Of a stretch of 64,000 nt of DNA, positions 46,001 to 57,220 are shown piece by piece. A model generated the notes under the pieces. The model saw only the letters and a list, made by a program, of their open reading frames with translations. It ran no database searches and was not told the DNA's origin. The translations under genes were made by a program, and so were the position numbers. This DNA is from Closterium sp. NIES-65 (lineage: Eukaryota; Streptophyta; Zygnematophyceae; Desmidiales; Closteriaceae). The stretch covers positions 1,022,001 to 1,086,000 of the forward strand of contig CANXME010000212.1 of NCBI GenBank assembly GCA_948144175.1. The letters run 5' to 3'. Each line of letters begins with the position of its first letter. The first letter of the stretch is position 1.

Positions 46001-49000
46001 GGTGGCAGTTTTACTACCCCACCTCTCGTCGTGTTCTGTCCTCCCAGGACGTCACGTTCGACGAGTCGGTTCCCTTCTACCGGCTCTTCCCCTACCGCAC
46101 TCTGTCCCTCCCCCCGCCGCCCCTCTTCCTGGTCCCAGGTCCCCTCCCGGTAGACCCCCTCCCCCCTCAGGGTCCTGCCCCTTCAGGTGTGTCTCAGGTA
46201 GACGCGGTCGAGCCTGTCGAGGTCACTGGTGACTCTGGTGCTGCTGCGGGTGCGGAGCCTGGGGGTGCTGAGACTGGGGGTGCTGAGCCTGGGGGTGCTG
46301 AGACTGGGGATGCTGAGCCTGGGGGTGCTGAGCCTGGGGGTGCTGAGCCTGGGGGTGCTGAGCCTAGGAGTACTGCGTTTGGGGGTGCTTCGCCTACTGC
46401 TTCTGTTCTTGGTGGTTCTCCGGACCTTTCTTCGCGCCGCGAGCAGCTCTCTCCTCTGGAGCTGCGTGAGTGGTTTGCCCGGCGCTGGAGGCGAGCTGCT
46501 GGAGCTGGGGGTGCTGCGGGTGCTGGAGGTTCTGTTGCTGCCGAGGGAGCTGGTACCACGGGTCCCGGAGGTGCTCGTACTGAGAGTACTGGAGCTGCCG
46601 GGCCCGAGGGTGCCTCTGGAGCTGGAGCTGCTGCGGGTGCTGGCGCTGAGTCTACGACTGTCGGTCCTACTGAGGGTACTTCTGGCGCTGCTGGAGGTGC
46701 TGGAGTTGGAGCTGCTACTGGTGCTGGTGCTGCCTCTGGAGGTGTTGGTGCTGCCCCTGCTGTGTCTGGCGGTGCTGCGCGGCCTCGGCCGTACTTCGTT
46801 CCGCTCCTTCAGCAGGTTCTTGGTCTCCCGCCTTCCACTGGTCCTTCTCCTCTCGTAGAGTGTCCACAGCCTGTACCGTCGCAGTCACAGTTACAGCCCG
46901 CCTCTCCCCTGCCTTCTCCTTCTCCCTACACTGGTCCTACTGGAGGTCTTGCTGAGCGTCGTGAGCCTGCGTCCCGCCGTGCGTCGCCAGTCCGAGCTGC
47001 TCGCCCTAGTGGTCGCGGTTCGCGTCAGCGTCCTCCTCCTGTCCCTGCCACACACGGGATATCTCTGCGTCCGTCCACTGCTCCTCTGCGTGTCCTTTTG
47101 CCTTCTCCTCCTCAGTCTTCTCTTCCTACACTTGCCGACCCGGAGTCGGACTCTCGCCGTGCTGCCAGTCCTACTGTCACGCGTCTTCTTGCTACTGTTG
47201 TCACTGACCCTTCCTTTGAGTCCGCTGCTGCGTCTGCCCTAGTTGCTGAGCTGGTCAACTTTGCTGCTGCGTGTTGTCTAGACTACGCTGCAAGTCTTGT
47301 TGCTGAGTCTGCGTCTGCTGCGTCTGCGTCTGCCTGTCCTCCGTCCGTCGGGGGTGACTGTGCTCTTGGCACGGACGTCCTTGAGGACAGGCAGGAGGAG
47401 TTCCAGTGCTTTGCCGCCGCTTTGCCCCATCTCGTGTCCATGCTTGTTGCCCCTGAGGGAGACCCGGATGCTCTAGACATCCCGACCCCACGCTCTTACG
47501 CAGAGGTGATGGCCGGTCCCTACTCCTCTCAGTGGCAGTCAGCCATGGACGCAGAGATGGCTTCCTGGAAGTCCACTGGCACCTACGTCGACGAGGTTCC
47601 CCCACCTGGGGCGAACATCGTCAGTGGCATGTGGATTTTCAGGGTGAAGCGGCCGCCGGGTTCTTCGCCTGTCTTCAAGGCGCGCTACGTGGCTCGTGGC
47701 TTCAGTCAGCGACAGGGAGTTCACTTCTTTCAGACCTTCTCCCCGACCCCGAAGATGACCACTCTTCGGGTTCTGCTGCACGTCGCTGCACAGCGTGACT
47801 ACGAGCTACACTCTCTTGACTTCAGCACTGCTTTCCTGCAGGGCCGCCTGCACGAGGAGATCTGGCTGCGCCGCCCTCCTGGCTTCACTGGGTCGTTCCC
47901 TCCTGGTACCCAGTGGAGCCTCCGCCGGCCAGTCTACGGTCTCCGCCAGGCGCCGCGTGAATGGCACGACACACTGAGGACTACACTTGCGGCTCTTGGG
48001 TTCGCTCCTTCTACTGCCGACCCGTCGCTGTTTCTACGCACCGACACCTCGATGCCGCCGTTCTACATCCTCGTGTACGTCGACGACTTGGTCTTTGCCA
48101 CTGCGGACACTGCCGCACTCGCCCACGTGAAGTCCGAGCTGCAGAAGAGACACACGTGCACTGACCTGGGTGAACTGACAAGCTATCTTGGCTTGCGGAT
48201 CACTCGAGACAGAGCACGCCGCACCATTACCCTGAATCAGTCACACATGGTGCAGCAGGTCCTTCAGCGCTTCGGCTTCACGTACTCCTCGCCTCAGTCC
48301 ACTCCTCTGCCTACGGGACACTCGCTCTCAGCTCTGCCTTCGGATGAGTCCGTAGAGTCGAGTGGTCCGTATCCAGAGCTTGTGGGCTGCCTCATGTACC
48401 TGATGACCTGCACTCGACCTGACCTCGCATACCCTCTCAGCATCTTAGCACGCTATGTTGCTCCCGGTCGTCACCGGAAGGAGCACATGGATGCAGCTAA
48501 GAGGGTGTTGTGCTACTTGTGCAGTACGTCGGGCATGGGGCTAGTGCTTGGAGGGCGAGAGCGGCCTGTGCTCACTAGGCACTCAGACGCTTCTTGGGCT
48601 GACGACCAGGCTACTCAGCGGTCGTCTCAGGGTTACACCTTCAGTCTTGGCTCTGGCTCTGTCTCTTGGCGCTCTACTCGCTCTTCTTCTGTTCTCAGCT
48701 CCAGTTGTGAAGCTGAGATCTACGCCACGGCCATGGCTGCCCAGGAGCTTCGCTGGCTCACCTACCTGCTGACTGACCTTGGAGAGCGGCCTCGTTCTCC
48801 TCCAGTGCTGTACGTCGACAACAAGGCAGCCATTGCCTTGTGTGAGGAGCACAGAGTGGAGCACAGGACGAAGCACATTGCTCTGCGCTACTTCCTTGCT
48901 CGAGAGCTGCAGCAGCGCGGTCAGCTTCTTCTGCGTTTCGTGGCCACTGAGGCCAACACTGCTGATGTGTTCACCAAGGCACTTCCGCCTCGTGACCATC

Positions 49001-49274
49001 AGCGCTTTTGCACTTTGCTAGGCCTTGTGCCCACTGGGCCTCACTTGCTTACCTCTTGACCTTGCTTGTACTGCTGCATATATTTATCCTTGCTCTTGCT
49101 TGTTTAGCACTGTTATATATATATGCTCTGCTGCATGTGAACTGGCCTTGTGGCCTTGACCTTGTGCTCGGAATTTGTGTGGTATCCTTGAGATCCACCC
49201 TGATCTTGCTTTGCTTTGCTTTACTTGACTGGTCTTGTGACCCCTTGTTCTCCCCCACTTTGCCTATGGGGGTG

Positions 49275-49406
49275 TGTCATATGATTATATTGCTGATGCA
49301 TATATGTAGGCTGTAGTGGGGTAGCCCATAGGGGGTACAACCCAATTAGGGTTGGTACTTGTACTTCTTTCATTTTCATAGTGCACCATTCCTCGCCTCT
49401 ATCTTA
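49275..49406 (+). repeat. 3' LTR of copia element F
   Basis: Partner of 42129-42260, preceded by the CCCCCA/TGGGGG hairpin and followed by the resumed minus-strand integrase sequence of element E. Confidence 0.9.
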
Positions 49407-49748
49407 ATAATAATGACGGTGCAGTAATTTTTGGGTTTTATCAACCCCGAAGTGTCCGGAGTAGTTCGAATCGTGGACCTCTTGGATGAGGAGTTCACGC
49501 AGCAGCCGGTAAGCGGGGACCCATATTCTATCGGTTCCGGCTTTTAGGTAATAGTCCCCTTTCTGCGTCGTGGCCTGCTGATGATTTCTTGTCGTGAAGA
49601 ATGGGTCCGTAGTGTAGCCGTGGGTGAATAGTCCCGTAAGTAGTGGGTTCGAGTGGGTGATGAGTACTGCAGCGGATTGTACGGTCGGTCGGGTCAGGGC
49701 GTCGGCGATGTTATTCGCCCCTTTTTTGTACGTGATGCGGTAGGTGAA

Positions 49749-49878
49749 TGTCAGATTATTATAGCTGATGCATGTTTGTAGGCTATAGTGGGGTAGCACA
49801 TATGGGGTACAGTTTGCTAGGGTTGTATTTGTACCCAACTCTGACTTAGTCAATTCATTCCTGTTCATTCCTTTCGCA
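49749..49878 (+). repeat. 5' LTR of copia element G
   Basis: 130 bp, TGTCAGATTATTATAGC to CCTTTCGCA, nearly identical to 57091-57220. The primer-binding site follows at once. Confidence 0.95.
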
Positions 49879-49969
49879 TGGTATAGAGCGGGTTCCCTGT
49901 GGGAACTTCGCCTAGGGCCCACCGAAGCGCGCCCCGAGGCGCGCGATCCTTTTTTTTTAGCGACCCCCC

Positions 49970-50870
49970 CGAGTCGCCCTTCCCCTGCGGCCCCGCCGCC
50001 CTTCCTTCGCGGCCCCGCCGTCCAGTCGAGGCCCCGCCCTTACGTCGCGGCCCCGCCCTTACGTCGCGGCCCCGCCACTAAGTCGCGGCCCTGCCACTAA
50101 GACGCGGCCCCGCCACCCAGTCGCGGCCCCGCCACCTACTCAGACGCGGCCCCGCCGCCTGCTAAGACGCGGCCCCGCCGCCTGCTAAGACGCGGCCCCG
50201 CCGCCTGCTAAGACGCGGCCCCGCCGCCTGCTCAGCCGCGGCCCCGCCGCCCTCTACGACGCGGCCTCCGCCGCCTGCAGACGCCGCGGCCTCCGCCGCC
50301 TGCTCAGCCGCGACCCCGCCGCCCTCTACGACGCGGCCTCCGCCGCCTGCTCAGCCGCGGCCCCGCCGCCCTCTACGACGCGGCCTCTGCCGCCTGCTCA
50401 GCCGCGGCCCTGCCGCCTCCTACGACGCGGCCCCGCAGCCTGCTCAGCCGCGGGTGCTTCCAGCGGCCCTCCGCTGCATCCTGACGGCCCGCCGCTACAC
50501 CCTGCGGCCCCGCCACTGCGCCTGTCCCGGCTCCGCCACTGCACCCTGACGGCCCCGCCGTCCCCTGTCTCGGCCCCACCACTGCACCCTGACGGCCCCG
50601 CCGTCCCTTGTCCCGGCCCCGCCACTAAACTGCAGCCGAGCCGCCCAGCAGCAGCCGAGCCGCCCAACAACAGCCGAGCCGCCCATCAGCAGCCGAGCCG
50701 CTCAGCAGCAGCCGAGCCGCCCAGCAGCAGCCGAACCGCCCAGCAGCAGCCGAGCCGCCCAGCAGCAGCCGAGCCGCCCGGTACCTGAGCCGCCCGAGCC
50801 GCCCGAGCCGCCCGAGCCGCCCGAGTCGCCCGAGCCGCCCGAGCCGCCCGAGCCGCCCGAGCAGCCCGAG
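49970..50870 (+). repeat. Tandem-repeat leader of element G
   Basis: Repeats of the 16-20 bp unit GACGCGGCCCCGCCGCCTGC (about 50100-50440) lead into CAGCAGCAGCCGAGCCGCC units (about 50630-50780) and GAGCCGCCC units (about 50790-50870). Confidence 0.85.
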
Positions 50871-53800
50871 CCGCCTGCTGCTGACCTACCCGACTCTCCC
50901 ATCCCGGTGAGACTTTCAGCTGCTGCCATGGCCACCCCCAATGTTCTCACTTTTGACGCTGAGGGGAGGGCCATTGACTTTGCCGTCTGGATCGAGGACC
51001 TGCAGCTGTACTTACTGTGTGATGCGGTAGATGAGGTCTCTCTCTTTGACTTTGTCTCTGGCGCTGTCCCTGCCCCGCCTGCTGATGCTGACTCTGCCGT
51101 TCGCTCCAAGTGGGCGACCCGCGATGCTGCTGCACGTCTTGCTGTGCATCGCCACCTCCCTTCCTCTGAGCGTGCCCACTTTAGTCAGTGCAAGACCGCT
51201 CAGGCCTTGTACGACGCTGTAGTTGCGCGCTACTCCTCCCCTTCCTCCGCTACCCTTAGCCGCCTCATGCTACCGTTTCTCTTCCCTGACCTCGCTTCCT
51301 TTCCCACTGTCGCTGACCTCGTTACCCACCTCCGCGCTAGTGACACCCGCTACCGCGCTGCCCTTCCTGCTGAGTTCCGCGCTGCGAACCCTCCTCCCAT
51401 GTACATCACTCTCTACTTTCTCGTCACCCGTCTCCCTGAGTCCCTTCGTGTCGTTAGGGACCAGTTTCTCTCTGTCTGTCCCACCACTCTCACTGTCGAC
51501 CTCCTTGAGGAGTCCCTGCTAGCGGCTGAGAAGAGTATTGTCGCTGTAGGGGCCTCTCGGGGTGACCCTCGCACCCCCATCTTTGAGGGGTGTGGTCCCT
51601 CCCCCCTGCTGCCCTCTGTCGCCTCTGCCGCTGCGGCCGACCTCGTTGGTTTTGAGTCGGTCGGCACGGCGTCTGCCCCCAGTGGCAGACGCCGCGCTGG
51701 CAAGGGCAAGGGGGGCAAGGGAGCGGGTGGAGCCAGAGGGGGCGGTGGAGGAGGCGGTGGGGGTGCTGGGAGTGGGGGTGGCGGGGGGGGTGGTGGCGGG
51801 AGTGGAGGTAGTAGTGGCGGCGGTGGAGGCGGAGGTGGCGGCGGAGGTGGTAGCGGAGGAGGCGGTGGGAGCGGTGGGAGCGACGGTCCTGGTGGGGGAG
51901 GTGGCGGTGGCGACGGGGGTGGCGGTGGAGGCGGGGGTGGCGGTGGAGGAGGGAGTCGGAGTGGCTCGTCCCAGCGGAGCAGCTCTGGGGGTGGTCAGCG
52001 CCAGCAGCAGCAGCAGCAGCCGCAGCAGCAGCAGCGCTCTCGCACCGTCCCCGGCCCTCAGCAGCTCCGTGAGTGGTACTTGCAGCGTCAGCGCGGTGGT
52101 GCGCTTGGTCCCTGCCCCTACGTTCTTCGCACTGGTGACCGTGCAGGGGAGAGGTGTGGAGGCGCCCACACAGCCCGTCGCTGCTTTGGCCGCCTGACCG
52201 ACGCCTGGCGTCAGCAGTTTCCGGAGGCCGCTGAGATCCCCCGCTGGGGAGAGCTGTCTAGGGCTGGTGTAGCTATTTATGATCTTGATTTTGATGCTAT
52301 TCTCTCTGCTATGTATGCTGTGACTGGTAGTGATGAGGATGACTGTTACCGGTGTTTCCCGCCCGACCCGGGCATTGGTACTGCCGCGTCAGGTACTAGT
52401 GAGGCTGCTGCTCTAGGTGCCAGTGCGTCTGTGCTTTCAGGTACTGGTGAGTCCGCCCTCTCAGGTACTGTGTCGGCTTCGGCCTCTCACACCTTCACCC
52501 TTGACTCTGGAGCGTCTCGCTCCTTCTTTAGGGACCGCACCACTCTCACGCCGCTGAGTCGCCTGTTGCGGTGTCCCTGGCGGACCCCTCTGGGGGGCCT
52601 GTCCTGTCTCGCTTCTCCACTGTCCTCCCGTGTCCGGCGGCCCCCTCTGGCACCCTGACTGGTCTCTACCTCCCCTCGTTCTCGACGAACTTGGTGAGTG
52701 GTGCTGACCTCCAGGATGCAGGTGTCCACCAGTTCACCCCTGCTCGTCAGCGGGTGACCCACTGTACGGAGGCGGATACAGGTCGCCACCTGGCTACGTT
52801 TACACGTCGGCCGGGGTCGAGCCTGTACACACTGACCACTGCTTCTCCTCCAGGTACTGCGTCTGGTAGGGTCCCTTCGTCTGGTCAGGTGTTTGCTGCA
52901 GCGTCCAGGTCTGGTCCTGAGTCTGCCCCTTGTTCGTGTCGTCGTCTGTCTGACGAGACCCTCCTCTGGCACCACCGCCTTGGCCACCCCTCTCTGCTTC
53001 GGCTCAGAGGCATGGCCTCGCGGGTCCTTGTGTCTGGTCTGCCCCGGTCCCTCCCTCCCCTTCCTCCGGGCCCTGGCCCTGCCTGTGTCCCCTGTGTCGA
53101 GGGGCGCCAGCGTGCTGCCCCTCACTCCTCCCAGTTTCCTCCGACAGAGGCCCCGTTGCAGACGCTTCACATGGACGTGTGGGGCCCAGCCCGCGTCCGT
53201 GGACAGGGTCAGGAGCACTACTTCCTGCTGGTGGTTGACGACTACTCGCGTTACACCACAGTCTTCCCCTTGCGCAGCAAGGGTGAGGTCACTCAGGTGT
53301 TGATCCACTGGATCCGCGCAGCTCGTCTTCAGCTTCGGAGAAGCTTTGGCTCTGACTTCCCTGTTTTGCGTCTGCACTCGGACAGAGGCGGAGAGTTCTC
53401 CTCTGCCCTCCTGAGTGCCTACTGTCGTGTGCGAGGCATCCGTCAGACCTTCACGCTTCCGGACTCACCACAGCAGAATGGGATCGCTGAGCGCCGCATT
53501 GGCATGGTCATGGACGTCGCTCGTACGTCCATGATGCATGCGGCTGCTCCCCATTTTCTGTGGCCGTTTGCGGTCAGGTACGCTGCGCACCAGATCAACC
53601 TCCACCCCAGGGTCTCTCGACCGGAGACCTCCCCAGCTCTGTTGTGGACGGGGAAGGTTGGCGATGCGTCGGCGTTCCGGGTCTGGGGATCTCGGGCGTT
53701 TGTTCGCGACCTGTCTGCGGACAAGCTGTCCCCTCGTGCTTCTCCCTGCGTCTTCCTCGGGTTCCCCCCCGACGCCCCTGGGTGGCAGTTTTACCACCCC

Positions 53801-56800
53801 ACCTCTCGACGTGTTCTGTCCTCCCAGGACGTCACGTTCGACGAGTCGGTACCCTACTACCGCCTCTTCCCCTACCGCACTCCGTCCCTCCCCCCACCCC
53901 CGCTCTTCTTGGTACCAGGTCCCCCCCCGGTAGTCCCCCTCCCCCCTCAGGGTCCTGCCCCTTCAGGTGTGTCTCAGGTAGACGCGGTCGAGCCTGTCGA
54001 GGTCACTGGTGACTCTGGTGCTGCTGCGGGAGCTGAGCCTGGGGGTGCGGAGTCTAGGGGTGCTGAGCCTGGAGGTGCTGAGCCTGGGGGTGCGGAGTCT
54101 GGGGGTGCTGGGCCTGGGGGTGCTGAGCCTGGGGGTGCTGTGCCTGGGGGTGCTGAGCCTGGGGGTGCTGTGCCTGGGGGTGCTGTGTCTGGGGGTACTG
54201 AGACTGGGGGTGCTGAGCCTGGAGGTGCTGAGCCTGGAGGTGCCGAGCCTGGAGGTGCTGTGCCTGGGGGTGCTTCGTCTCGCCGGGAGCCGCTCTCTCC
54301 ACAGGAGCTGCGTGAGTGGTTTGCCCGGCGCTGGAGGCGTGCCGCTGGTGCTGGTGGTTCTTCGGCTGCGGAGGGCGCTGCTGCCACGCGACCTGGCGGT
54401 GCTCGTCCTGTGGGTGCTGGAGCTGCTGGGTCTGAGGGTTCTCCTGGAGCTGGTCCTGCTGAGGACGTTGGCGCTGAGCCTGCGGTTGGTGGTCCGACTG
54501 ACGGTGCTCCTGGTGCTGCTGCTGGAGGTTCTGGAGCTTTTGGTGGCTCTGCTGGAGGTGCTGCTGGAGTGGGTGCTCCGGCCGGAGCTGCTGGTTCTGT
54601 TCCTGCTGTTTCTGGCGTCGCCGCGCGGTCTCGACCGTACTTCGTTCCGCTCCTGGAGCAGGTTCTTGGTCTTGCTCCTCCTCCTCCTCCCTTAGAGGGT
54701 CCGCAGCCTGTCCGGTCACAGCCACAGCTAGAGCCTGCCTCCCCTTTGCCTGCTCCTTCTCCCTACGCTGGTCCGACTGGAGGCCTTACTGAGCGTCGTG
54801 AGCCTGCGTCTCGTCCTGCGTCGCCTGTTCGTACTGAGCGCGCTAGTGGTCGCGGGTCGCGTCAGCGTCCTCCTCCTGTCCCTGGCACGCACCGGATGTC
54901 ACTGCGTCCGTCCACTGCTCCTCTGCGTGCCCCTTTGCCTTCTCCTCCTGCTTCCTCTCTTCCTGCTCTTGCCGACCCGGAGTCGGACTCTCTTCGTGCT
55001 GCCAGTCCTACTGTCACGCATCTCCTTGCTACTGCTGTCACTGACCCTTCCTTCGAGTCGTCTGCTGCGTCTGCCCTTGTCAATGAGCTTGTCGACTTTG
55101 CTGCGCGCTGCCGTCTAGACTACGCTGCTCGTCTTGTCGCTGAGTCAGAGTCCGCCTGTCCTCCGTCCGTCGGGGGTGAGTGTGCCCTTGGCACGGACGT
55201 CCTAGAGGACAGGCAGGAGGAGTTCCAGTGTCTAGCCGCTGCTTCACCTCGTCTCGCGTCTGTACTGCTAGCCCCTGAGGGAGACCCGGATGCACTAGAC
55301 ATCCCGACTCCGCGTTCTTACGCGGAGGCCGTAGAGGGTCCCTACTCCTCTCAGTGGCAGGCAGCTATGGATGCAGAGATGGCTTCCTGGAAGTCCACAG
55401 GCACCTACGTTGACGCGGTTCCCCCTCCTGGGGCGAACATCGTCAGTGGCATGTGGATCTTCAGGGTGAAGCGGCCGCCGGGCTCGCTGCCTGTCTTCAA
55501 GGCGCGCTACGTGGCTCGTGGCTTCAGTCAGCGGCAGGGAGTTGACTACTTTCAGACCTTCTCTCCCACCCCGAAGATGACCACTCTTCGGGTGCTGCTG
55601 CACATTGCCGCTCAGCGCGACTATGAGCTTCACTCTCTCGACTTCGTCACTGCGTTCCTGCAGGGTAGCCTGCACGAGGAGATCTGGCTGCGCCGTCTGC
55701 CTGGCTTCACTGGGACTTTCCCTCCTGGCACCCAGTGGAGCCTCCGACGGCCAGTCTACGGTCTCCGCCAGGCACCGCGTGAGTGGCACGACACACTGAG
55801 GACTACACTTGCGGCTCTTGGGTTTGCTCCTTCTACTGCTGACCCGTCGCTGTTTCTTCGCACCGACACTTCCCTGCCGCCGTTCTACATCCTCGTGAAT
55901 GTTGACGACTTGGTCTTTGCCACAGCGGACACTGCTGGACTCGCCTACGTGAAGTCCGAGCTGCTGAAGAGACACACGTGCACAGACCTGGGTGAACTGC
56001 GCAGCTACCTTGGCTTGCAGATCACTCGGGACAGAGCACGCCGCACCATTACCCTGACTCAGTCACACATGGTGCAGCAGGTCCTTCAGCGCTTCGGCTT
56101 CACGTACTCCTCGCCTCAGGCCACTCCTCTGCCTACTCGCCACTCACTCTCAGCTCTGCCTTCGGATGAGTCCGTAGAGTCGAGTGGTCCGTATGCAGAG
56201 CTTGTTGGCTGCCTCATGTACCTGATGACCTGCACACGACCTGACCTTGCATACCCTCTGAGCATCCTTGCACGCTATGTTGCTCCTGGGAGACACCGAC
56301 CAGAGCACATGGCTGCAGCGAAGAGGGTATTGCGCTACTTGTGCAGTACGTCGGGCATGGGGCTAGTGCTTGGAGGGCGGAGTCCAGTGGTCCTTACTGG
56401 GCACGCAGACGCTTCTTGGGCTGACGACCAGGCTACGCAGCGGTCGTCACAGGGTTACACCTTCAGCCTTGGTTCCGGCTCTGTCTCGTGGCGGTCTACT
56501 CGCTCGTCTTCGGTTCTCGGCTCCAGTTGTGAGGCTGAGATCTACGCCGGGGCCATGGCTGCACAGGAGCTTCGCTGGCTCACCTACCTGCTGACTGACC
56601 TTGGAGAGCTGCCTCGTTCTCCTCCAGTGCTGTACGTAGACAACAAGGCCATGTTGGCCTTGTGTCGAGAGCAGCGCTTGGAGCACAGAACGAAGCACAT
56701 TGCTCTCCGCTACTTCCTTGCTCGTGAACTGCAGCAGCGTGGTCAGTTGCGACTTGCTTACGTGGCCTCTGAGGCCAACACTGCTGATGTGTTCACCAAG

Positions 56801-57090
56801 GCACTTGCGCCTTGCGACCATCAGCGCTTTTGTACCCAGCTGGGTCTTGTACCTGTCTTGCCTCACTTGCTCTCTTCTTGACTTTACTTGTACTTTGACA
56901 TATATATACCTGCTCTTGCTTGTCTAGTCTTATATATATGTCTGTACTCCTACATGTGAACTGGCCTCTGGCCTTGCTCTTGTGCTCGGACTGTGTGGTG
57001 ACTTTGTGATCCACCCTGAGCTTGCTTTGCTTTGCTTTGCTTGACTGGTCTTGTGACCCCTTGTTCTCCCCCACTTTGCCTATGGGGGTG

Positions 57091-57220
57091 TGTCAGATTA
57101 TTATAGCTGATGCATGTTTGTAGGCTATAGTGGGGTAGCACATATGGGGTACAGTTTGCTAGGGTTGTATTTGTACCCAACTCTGACTTAGTCAATTCAT
57201 TCCTGTTCATTCCTTTCACA
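57091..57220 (+). repeat. 3' LTR of copia element G
   Basis: Partner of 49749-49878, preceded by the conserved hairpin and followed by the GTGAA target duplication and RNase H sequence of element E. Confidence 0.95.

Larger units (their letters stand above)
42129..49407 (+). mobile_element. Ty1/copia LTR retrotransposon F, nested in E
   Basis: Bounded by 132-bp LTRs (42129-42260 and 49275-49406) inside the integrase region of E. The flanks show a TAATA-like target duplication that is imperfect on the left. The GC-rich leader runs to 43154, and Gag starts at 43155 (MATPSVLTFDAEGRAIDFDV). Further parts: poly-Gly (about 43940-44170), Cys/His motif (about 44305-44380), GAG-pre-integrase (about 45190), integrase (about 45380-45900), pentapeptide linker (about 46240-46380), RVT_2 with YVDD (about 47520-48330) and RNase H (about 48590-49000), ending at 49059. 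About two or three breaks, otherwise nearly whole. The LTRs differ at about 1 of 132 positions, so it is very young. Confidence 0.95.
49749..57220 (+). mobile_element. Ty1/copia LTR retrotransposon G, nested in E
   Basis: Bounded by 130-bp LTRs (49749-49878 and 57091-57220) with target duplication GTGAA (49744-49748 and 57221-57225), inside the RNase H region of E. The primer-binding site is at 49879. A GC-rich leader runs to about 50927, and Gag starts at 50928 (MATPNVLTFDAEGRAIDFAV). Further parts: poly-Gly (about 51720-51960), Gln run, Cys/His motif (about 52110-52180), protease region (about 52500), GAG-pre-integrase (about 52970), integrase (about 53160-53690), pentapeptide linker (about 54020-54280), RVT_2 (about 55330-56160) and RNase H (about 56390-56820), with the stop at 56881. 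It looks almost whole, with about one break. The LTRs differ at about 1 of 130 positions. It is the best-preserved complete copy in the window. Confidence 0.96.

Noticed and set aside
52487-53377. Long antisense frames inside copia coding regions (also near 31163-32014, 45100-45597, 55295-55975 and 61215-61760)
   Set aside because: They mirror the integrase or reverse-transcriptase coding strand of GC-rich elements and recur at the same place in each copy, as expected of shadows.
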